From Fratercula arctica (lineage: Eukaryota > Chordata > Aves > Charadriiformes > Alcidae), in the NCBI GenBank assembly GCA_947846985.1, contig CANTUZ010000014.1, forward strand, positions 7,922,738 through 7,986,737: a stretch of DNA of 64,000 nt, given 5' to 3'. Below are positions 51,401 through 64,000 of the stretch, piece after piece. The stretch's first letter is position 1. Each line of letters begins with the position of its first letter. Position numbers and translations under genes: made by a program. The notes beneath the pieces were generated by a model, which was not told the origin of the DNA, did no database searches, and saw nothing but the letters and a program-made list of their open reading frames with translations.

Positions 51401-54400
51401 CCGGCTCCTGTCCCCTCATGTCCCCACCCCCCTGTTCCCATCCCCTGTCCTGTCCCGGTGTCCCCATGGCCGTGCCCGGTCTCCCCGTGCCTCCACGTCC
51501 CCATGCCCACCCCTTCTCGCCCGCCGTGTCCCCGCGCCCACCTGTGCAGGAAGGCCACCAGCACGCCCAGCAGGCTGTGTGCCATCTCCACCCCGAACTC
51601 GGGGGTGATCTGGGGGGCTCGCTCCACGTGCGCCCGCAGCAGCTGTGGGCACAGGCACCGCTGGGGGGGGGTGGCCACCAGCCCCCCGGGGACGCCGTGA
51701 TGTCCCCTGGGGTACCAGCCACCCCACCATCCCCTTGGGGCGCCTGGGCATTCTGGCAACTCTGTGGGGCACCCAGGCACCTTGGTGGCCCTATGGGGTA
51801 CTCGGGCAACCTGGTGGCCCTATGGGGCATCTGGGCACCTTGAAATCCCTGTGGGGTGCCCAGGCACCTTGGTGGCCCCATGGGGTGTCTCAGCACCTTG
51901 ATGTCCCTATGGGGTGCCCAGGCACCTTGGTGGCCCCATGGGGTGTCTCAGCACCTTGATGTCCCTATGGGGTGCCCAGACACCTTGGTGGCCCCATGGG
52001 GTACCCTGTCACCCTGGTGTCCCTATGGGGTGCCCAGACACCTTGGTGGCCCCATGGGGTATCTCAGCACCTTGACGTCCCTATGGGGTGCCCAGGCACC
52101 TTGGTGGCCCCATGGGGTGTCTCAGCACCTTGATGTCCCTATGGGGTGCCCCGGTATGGTGGCATCCCTATAGGGTACCCTGGCACATTGGTGTCCCCAT
52201 GGGGCACCCTGGTGTCCTGATGTCCCTGTGGGGCACCCGGGTGTCCCCATGGGGTGCCCGGCCCCCCCCCCAGCACCCCCTCGGGGCCGCGTGTCACCCT
52301 GTGTCCCCAAGGGGCGTCCCTGGGGTGCCGTACCCCGGTGACGCGAGTGGCCAGTCCCTCCTGCAGCTCCTGGCTGGTGGCCTCCTCCGCCCACGTGTCC
52401 TCGCTGAGCTGCAGCTCCTGCGCCACCGCCACCTCCACCTTGGCCTGGCACGGGGACGGCGGGGACGGGGACAGCGGGGACGGATGGGGACAGTGCCCAA
52501 TGTGTGCCCACCCCAGTGCCACCCTCGTGCCCATCCCAGTGCCACCATGGTGCCAATGTGTGCCCATCCCAGTGCCATCCCAGTGCCACCCTCATGTCCA
52601 TCCCACTGCCACCCTCACACCCATCCCAGTGCCATCCCAGTGCCACCGTGGTGCCCAATGTGTGCCCACCCCAGTGCCACCCTCGTGCCCATCCCAGTGC
52701 CATCCCAGTGCCACCCTCACACCCATCCCAGTGCCATCCCAGTGCCACCATGGTGCCCAATGTATGCCCATCCCAGTGCCATCCCAGTGCCACCATGGTG
52801 CCCATTCCAGTGCCATCCCAGTGCCACCCTCACACCCATCCCAGTGCCATCCCAGTGCCATCCCAGTGCCACCCTGGTGCCAATGTGTGCCCATCCCAGT
52901 GTCATCCCAGTGCCACCATGGTGCCCAATGTGTGCCCATCCCACTGCCATCCTCGTGCCCATCCCAGTGCCATCCCAGTGCCACCCTCACGTCCATCCCA
53001 GTGCCATCCCAGTGCCACCATGGTGCCCATCCCAGTGCCATCCCAGTGCCACCCTGGTGCCCATCCCAGTGCCATCCCAGTGCCACTGTGGTGCCCAATG
53101 TGTGCCCACCCCAGTGCCACCGTGGTGCCCGCCCCGTGCCCGCACCTTGACGGCGGCGATGCAGGAGCTCTCGAGGCCGCGCTGGGTCTCGGGGGGCAGG
53201 GGGGGTCCCAGCGCCTGCGCCTGCAGCAGGGCCCCCACCTCGGGGTGTCCCAGCACCTCCCTGCGGGCACAGGGACCCCCTGGGGTGGCACCAGGGCACC
53301 CGCCACCCCCCGCGGGGACAGCCCTGGGGGGGGGGGGGGGTGTCCCGTGGGTGGCACAGGGGGCCCAGAGTGATGGGGACCCGGGGGTGACAGCAGGAGT
53401 CCCACAGTGTCCCCAGTGACCTGGGGGGGGGGTCCCCATGGGTGACATTGGGTGGCACAGGGTCCCCAGGGTGCCGGGGGGGGGTGTCCTGCAGTGTCCC
53501 CAGTGTCTGGGGGGGGTCCCAGGGGTGACATCGGGTGGCACAGGGGTCCCCAGGGTGCCGGGGAGGGGGTCCCACAGTGTCCCCAGTGTCTGGGGGGGGT
53601 CCTAGGGGTGACATCGGGTGGCACAGGGTCCCCAGGGTGCCGGGGAGGGGGTCCCACAGTGTCCCCAGTGTCTGGGGGGGGTCCTAGGGGTGACATCGGG
53701 TGGCACAGGGTCCCCAAGGTGCTGGGGGGGGTCCCACATGTGACAGTGGGTGGCAGAGGGTGCCGGGAACGAGGATGCTGCAGGTTCCCACGGGTGGCAG
53801 CGGGTCCCCCAGCGTCCCCAAGGTGATGGGGGGGGGGGTCCCCCGGGAGGGGAGGGGGGGGGGGGGTCCTGTGGTGCTGTGGGGGGGGTCTCACCTGGGG
53901 TAGGTGTTGCTGTGCCAGTCGAGCAGCAGGTAGAGGTCGGGCACAGGCAGGGCTCTCTGGGCTACCGTGACCAGCTGCTGGGCCAGCGCCCGGTGGTAGC
54001 CGCGGGCGTAGACCCCGAAGGCGCCGTACTCGGGGGGGTACGCGGGGGCCACGTGGCACCTCACGGCCCCCAGGTCGCCCACCAGCCGCCCGGCCAAAGC
54101 CGCCAGCCGGGCTCCCAAGCCGGCAACCGGGGCCACTTGCCCCAGCCGCTCGCTGGCCGCTCGTCCCACCGCCTCCTGCCAGCGGCGGCGGAGGGCACGG
54201 GGACGCCCCGGTGTCCCCGGGGGGTGACGGCCATCGGCCGCCTCCTCCTGCTCCAGCACCCGGATAACGGAGCGCAAGGGCGGGTAGGGGCGGCCGGCGG
54301 GCACGGCTTCGGCCACCACGGCCCAGAGTTGGGCCAGTAGCGCCTCGTAGAGCAGAGCCACGTCCCGCGCTTGCCGCCCGGCCACCGGGGAAGGGGACGG

Positions 54401-55522
54401 GGACGGGGACGGGGATGGGGAGGTGGCGGCGGCCACGCACTCGGCCTCCAGCGCGATGATCTGCTCGTCGGCCGCCACCAGCTCCCGGCGCTGGATCAGC
54501 TCCAGGATCTCCAGCACTGGGGACAACGGGGACAGCCCGGGGGGGGGGGGACGGACACAGGGACTCCGCTGGCACCTGAGGCCACCCCATGGCCCGTGGT
54601 GTGTCCCCACCTCACCGCATCCCACGTCCTCCTCTGTCCCCATGTCCCCGTGCCCATGTCCCATGTCCCCATCCCCTTGTCCCCGTGTCCCCTCTCCCCA
54701 TCCCCACATCCCATGTCCCCATCCCCTCGTCCCATGTCCCCATCCCCACCATCCCCATGTCCCCACGTCCCCATCCCCTCGTCCCATGTCCCCTCTCCCC
54801 ATTCCCATGTCCCCACGTCCCCATCCCCACGTCCTACATCCTCTCTCCCCATTCCCATGTCCCCTTGTCCCCATCCCCTCTCCCCATCCCCTTGTCCCCA
54901 TCCCCATCGTTCCCATGTCCCCATGTCCTACATCCCTCTCCCCATTCCCATGTCCCATGTCCCCATCCCCTCGTCCCATGTCCCCATGTCCTACATCCCC
55001 TCTCCCCATCCCCTCGTCCCGTGTCCCCACCCCCACCTCCCCCCGTCCCCCCGGCCCATGTCCCGCGTCCCCGCGTCCCCCCTCACCCGAGAGGGGCTCC
55101 CTGCCCTTCCCGCGCCCCTCGGGCCGCTGCCCGCCGCCGTCCTGCTCCCCGTCGCGTCCCCCCTCGCCCTCGGCCGCCGGCCGCTCGCCGCCGGCCCCGC
55201 GCTGGCCCCACGGCCCCAGGGCCAGCCGCAGCAGCGAGCCCCGCTTGGGGACCGTCCTCTCGGCCAGGGCCTCCACGCTGGCCTTCCTCCGCCCCGGCAG
55301 CCGCCGCAGCAGCCCGAAATCCTCGGAGCGCCGCCGGACGCGGCCCCCGTCCCCGTCCCCGTCCCCGTCCTTGGGGGGCCCGCGGCGAGGGCGGCCGAAG
55401 GGGGCCAGCCCCACCAGCCGCTCCAGGGTGGCCCGACGCCGGTAGCGGCTCTCGGGGTGGGAGGCGAAGGGGTCGCCATCCTCCTCCTCCTCCTCCTTGG
55501 GGGGTCTCCTCAGCAGCGGCAT
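48216..55522 (-). CDS. EXOC3L2: EXOC3L2, exocyst complex component 3-like 2 (Sec6 family)
   Basis: Complete minus-strand frame in 11 coding exons: 55087-55522, 53895-54516, 53146-53260, 52334-52444, 51542-51642, 51087-51194, 50866-51001, 50084-50206, 49849-50004, 49634-49755, 48216-48444. Lengths total 2259 bp, 752 codons plus TGA, with every junction AG/GT and in phase. The N terminus [20 protein letters not shown] is followed by a basic region ([18 protein letters not shown]) and a helical Sec6-like body with [49 protein letters not shown] and [17 protein letters not shown]. Sec6 proteins act in vesicle tethering; EXOC3L2 has been linked to VEGFR2 trafficking. Named L2 because MARK4 is its head-to-head neighbour, as in human. 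An AG acceptor 3 bp before the ATG implies a non-coding 5' exon. Confidence 0.85.
48480..49215. repeat. GGGCCCGAGTCTGGGAAGGGGGAACG array, EXOC3L2 last intron
   Basis: About 16 units of 40-60 bp: GGGCCCGAGTCTGGGAAGG, GGGAACGCGCCCGGGTTTGG and optional GGGGACGGGGACG. Copies are very similar. Confidence 0.85.
50290..50860. repeat. CACCCAATGGATGGACACCATGACC array, EXOC3L2 intron
   Basis: Nine to ten units of 57-63 bp with ATTGCACCCATGGGTGTCAC and CGGCTCAACACCCAATGGAT, alternating ACCATGACC and ACCATGATGCCC. It starts right at the minus-strand donor (50864-50865). Confidence 0.85.
51740..52255. repeat. GGTGCCCAGGCACCTTGGTGG array, EXOC3L2 intron
   Basis: About seven 60-75 bp units of CCCTATGGGGTGCCCAG and CACCTTGGTGGCCCCATGGG with TCTCAGCACCTTGATGTC. 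Confidence 0.85.
52490..53140. repeat. CATCCCAGTGCCATCCCAGTG array, EXOC3L2 intron
   Basis: About 40 copies of an 11-21 bp unit (CCCAGTGCCA, TGGTGCCCA) filling the 701-bp intron. Confidence 0.85.
53410..53740. repeat. GGTGACATCGGGTGGCACAGG array, EXOC3L2 intron
   Basis: Four to five 85-95 bp units with GGTCCCCAGGGTGCCGGGG and CCACAGTGTCCCCAGTGTCT. Confidence 0.85.
53895..54516 (-). CDS. EXOC3L2: EXOC3L2 large exon, start of Sec6-like body
   Basis: [20 protein letters not shown] then IALEAEC, a SPSPSP run encoded by a GGGGAC repeat, and [20 protein letters not shown]; ends [15 protein letters not shown]. 622 bp, in phase with both neighbours. Confidence 0.88.
54600..55075. repeat. CCCATGTCCCCATCCCCTCGT array, EXOC3L2 intron
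   Basis: C-rich 6-21 bp units (CCCATGTCCCCATCCCC, CTACATCC) filling intron 54517-55086. Confidence 0.8.
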
Positions 55523-55525
55523 GGC
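55087..55525 (-). CDS. EXOC3L2: EXOC3L2 first coding exon
   Basis: The exon opens GCC-ATG after a CCCCCCCCAG acceptor; the start codon is at 55522-55520. It encodes an acidic patch [17 protein letters not shown] and Arg-rich stretches, then Gly/Glu-rich low complexity ending EPLSG at donor CTCGG|GTGAGG. This N-terminal part is poorly conserved in the family; the start is chosen because it is the first ATG after the acceptor and the frame stays open. Confidence 0.75.
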
Positions 55526-55639
55526 CTGGGGGGGGGACACACACGGCGGGTGGCACCGGGGTGGTCACCGGGATGGGGTGGTGGCACCGGGCACCCCGGC
55601 GTGTCAACCCGGAGAGCGCCCGAACCCCCCTCCCCGTGC

Positions 55640-56255
55640 GAGCTTGTGCGACCCCCCGTGCACACTTAGTGAGCACCGGCCCCCCCGCGAGCGTGCCAAC
55701 CCCCCCGTGCAGCCCCCCGTGAGCTCGCACGACCCTTGTGCAAACCCCCGTGAGCTCACACGACCCTTGTGCAAACCCCCATGAGCTTGCACGACCCCCC
55801 GTGCACACTTACTGAGCACTGTCCCCCTCCGTGAATATGCCAACCCCCCCCATGCACACCCCCGTGAGCTCGCATGACCCTTGTGCAAACCTCTGTGAGC
55901 TTGCACGACCCCCCATGCAACCCCCCGTGAGCTCGCACGACCCTTGTGCAAACCCCCGTGAGCTTGCACGACCCCCCGTGCACACTTAGTGAGCACCAGC
56001 CCCCCCGCGAGCGTGCCAACCCCCCCGTGCAGCCCCCCGTGAGCTCACACGACCCCCCATGCACACCCCCATGAGCTTGCACGACTCCCCGTGCAACCCC
56101 CCGTGAGCTCGCACGACCCTCGTGCAAACCCCCATGAGCTTGCACGACCCCCTGTGCACACTTACTGAGCACTGCCCCCCCCCGTGAATATGCCAAACCC
56201 CCCCGTGCAGCCCCCCGTGAGCTCACACGACCCCCCGTGCACACTTACCGAGCAC
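55640..56255 (-). repeat. Array carrying EXOC3L2 5'-exon end and splice donor copies
   Basis: Short GAGCTCGCACGACCCTTGTG / CAAACCCCCGTGAGCTTGCA units plus donor-bearing blocks at about 55665, 55808, 55983, 56160 and 56247 (plus-strand CACACTTA). On the minus strand these read GGTGCTC followed by ACTAAGTGTG, AGTAAGTGTG, ACTAAGTGTG, AGTAAGTGTG and GGTAAGTGTG. The last is the presumed real donor. Confidence 0.8.
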
Positions 56256-56440
56256 CGGCCCCCCCCTCCCCGCCGTGAGCGTGCGACCCCCCCCCCCCCC
56301 CCCCCCCCCCGGTGCCACACGTACCCGGTGGCGGCGGTGACAGCGGTGACAGCGGTGACAGCGGCGGCGGCGGCGGCGGGCGGGGGGTTTCCTGAGGAAG
56401 CGCCTCCCCGGGGCGGCCTCCCGGGGCCGGGCAGGGTCAG
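56240..56440 (-). other. EXOC3L2: Putative EXOC3L2 non-coding 5' exon with donor
   Basis: On the minus strand, GGTGCTCG|GTAAGTGTG (donor at about 56247-56248) is a near-perfect 5' splice site, pairing with the acceptor at 55526-55527. Upstream lies GC-rich, CGG-repeat-containing sequence (56330-56400) that could be the first exon. Exon limits are guesses. Confidence 0.4.
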
Positions 56441-56469
56441 CCCCGGTTCCGCTGGGCCACCGGGGACGG

Positions 56470-57340
56470 GGGGGGCACGGGGGGGGGCATGGGGACGGGA
56501 TGGACACGGGGGACACGGGGATGGGGGGGACACGGGGGACACGGGGGACGCGGGGACAGGGGGATGGGGGGGACACGGGGATGGGGGGGCACGGGGGACA
56601 CGGGGATGGGGGGCACGGGGGGGGACACGGGGGACACGGGGGGACACGGAGATCGGGGGGACACGGGGACAGGGGGGACACGGGGGACACGGGGACGGGG
56701 GGGACACGGGGACGGGGGGGACACAGGGGGACACGGGGGGACACGGAGATCGGGGGGACATGGGGACAGGGGGGACACGGGGACAGGGGGGACACGGGGG
56801 ACACGGGGACGGGGGGGACACGGGGACGGGGGGGACACAGGGGGACACGGGGGGACACGGAGATCGGGGGGGACACGGAGACGGGGGGGACATGGGGATG
56901 GGGGGCCCAGGGACAAGGGGGGGGACATGAGGACGGGGGGGAACGTGGGGACGGGGGTGACACGGAGACGGGGGGGGACACAGGGGGACACGGCCACCCG
57001 CCTCTGCGTGGCGCGGGGACGGGGCACCGGTGGCGTGGGGGGGGGACACGGGCATGGGACAGGACGAGACCCCCGTGGCACAGGGGACCCCAATGGCACA
57101 GGGACGGGACACCGGTGGCACAGGGGACCCCACACGGCCCGGGGACAGGACCCGGTGACCCAGGGGATGCTGCCGTGACTTGGGGACAGGATGCCGGTGG
57201 CCCGGGGGGGACACGGGCACGGCGCGGGGGCAGGACCCGGGGGACAGCGGGGGACACGGGCACGGCGCGGGGGCAGGACCCGGGGACACCGGGGGACACG
57301 GGCACGGCGCGGGGGCAGGACCCGGGGACAGCGGTGACAC
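56470..57340. repeat. GGGGACACGGGGGACACGGGGACGG array
   Basis: G-rich GGGGGGACACGG units (56470-57000), then three 55-bp units of GGGCACGGCGCGGGGGCAGG (57205-57325), between EXOC3L2 and the shared promoter. Confidence 0.8.
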
Positions 57341-57439
57341 CACGTGAGTCGGGCACCGGCACCGGTGGCACCGGGGCGGGGTCCCCACGTGCCCCACGTG
57401 ACTCCCGGCCCCACGTGACACCCCCGCCGCACGAGCACT

Positions 57440-57881
57440 CAGGGGTTAACGCCCCCCACCCCACCCCGCCGCCGCTGATTGGCCGGCATCGCAGCCAATG
57501 GAAAAGGCGCGCTGGCGCAGGCCCCGCCCCCGCAGGAGGGGGCGGGGCGGGCTGTCTCCATGCCTCGGCGCAGCCAATGGGAAGGAGGCGCGGCCACGCC
57601 CCTATTGGCCACCGGCCGCCCAAGCCCCGCCCACCCCCTCACCCCTCCCACCACCCCCCTGGTCCCGCTTCCGGTTCCGGTTCCGGCCCATGGCCGCCCC
57701 CGCCGCCGCCCGCCCCTCGGGCTCCCCCGCCCGGGCCCGGCCCGGCCCGGCCCCGACTCCGCCTTCGAGCGCCCCGGCCCGGCCATGAGCCGCTGGTAGC
57801 GGCCGCGCCCGGTGCGCCCGGCCCCGGCCCGGGCCTGCCCCGCCCCGAGCCCCCGCCGGCACCGAGCCCCCGCCGGTCAAG
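57440..57881. promoter_or_regulatory. EXOC3L2-MARK4 intergenic promoter, MARK4 5' UTR
   Basis: ATTGG at 57478 and 57604 and CCAAT at 57495 and 57574 give two NF-Y boxes in each direction, with GC boxes (GCCCCGCCCC, GGGGCGGGGC) and a triple GGTTCC repeat near 57668. CpG density is high up to the MARK4 ATG. Head-to-head genes with opposed CCAAT boxes suggest a shared promoter. Confidence 0.6.

Positions 57882-64000
<6,119 letters not shown>

Overview
This is a very GC-rich vertebrate genomic window. Its multi-exon genes have small introns, and nearly every intron is packed with G/C-rich minisatellites. The genes belong to the human chromosome 19q13 group (AXL, HNRNPUL1, CCDC97, EXOC3L2, MARK4). 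That content, together with the GC bias and compact introns, suggests an avian microchromosome, the kind of sequence where many bird genes were long thought missing. The species cannot be named from the sequence. I saw no transposon, tRNA, rRNA or CRISPR array.

Layout. (1) 1-9.4 kb: minus-strand copy of the middle of AXL, from the first FN3 domain to the juxtamembrane exon. It is a mirror image of 11.9-22.45 kb, so the window opens with a large imperfect palindrome. (2) 9.73-29.64 kb: plus-strand AXL from the second Ig domain through the complete tyrosine kinase domain and tail. The signal peptide and first Ig domain are not in the window. (3) 30.6-40.4 kb: HNRNPUL1, complete (15 coding exons), behind a promoter with 11 CCAAT boxes. 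(4) 40.6-41.4 kb: a CRE-containing promoter and a CCDC97-like fragment. (5) 41.4-47.9 kb: no recognisable coding exon; it holds a diverged tandem duplication, a (TGA)n microsatellite, a CTCF-like motif and a 1.65-kb satellite. (6) 47.9-56.3 kb: EXOC3L2 on the minus strand, an uninterrupted 752-codon frame over 11 coding exons. (7) 57.4 kb to the end: MARK4 on the plus strand, kinase exons only, running off the right edge. EXOC3L2 and MARK4 are head to head.

AXL-HNRNPUL1-CCDC97 and EXOC3L2-MARK4 are each neighbours in human but lie megabases apart there; here they are joined across the gene-free interval. AXL is a GAS6 receptor kinase, HNRNPUL1 an RNA-binding DNA-damage/transcription factor, EXOC3L2 a Sec6-like protein and MARK4 a microtubule-affinity kinase. 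They share a neighbourhood, not a pathway.

The most unusual signal is that minisatellites have captured exon edges. One AXL intron repeats the 3' splice site plus about 20 nt of exon (14 decoys before the real site). Another repeats an exon end plus 5' splice site (5 decoys). The EXOC3L2 5' region repeats a 5' splice site (4 decoys). AXL and HNRNPUL1 also carry many one-base frame breaks, mostly at G or C runs, whereas EXOC3L2 and MARK4 carry none; most of these breaks are probably sequence errors.
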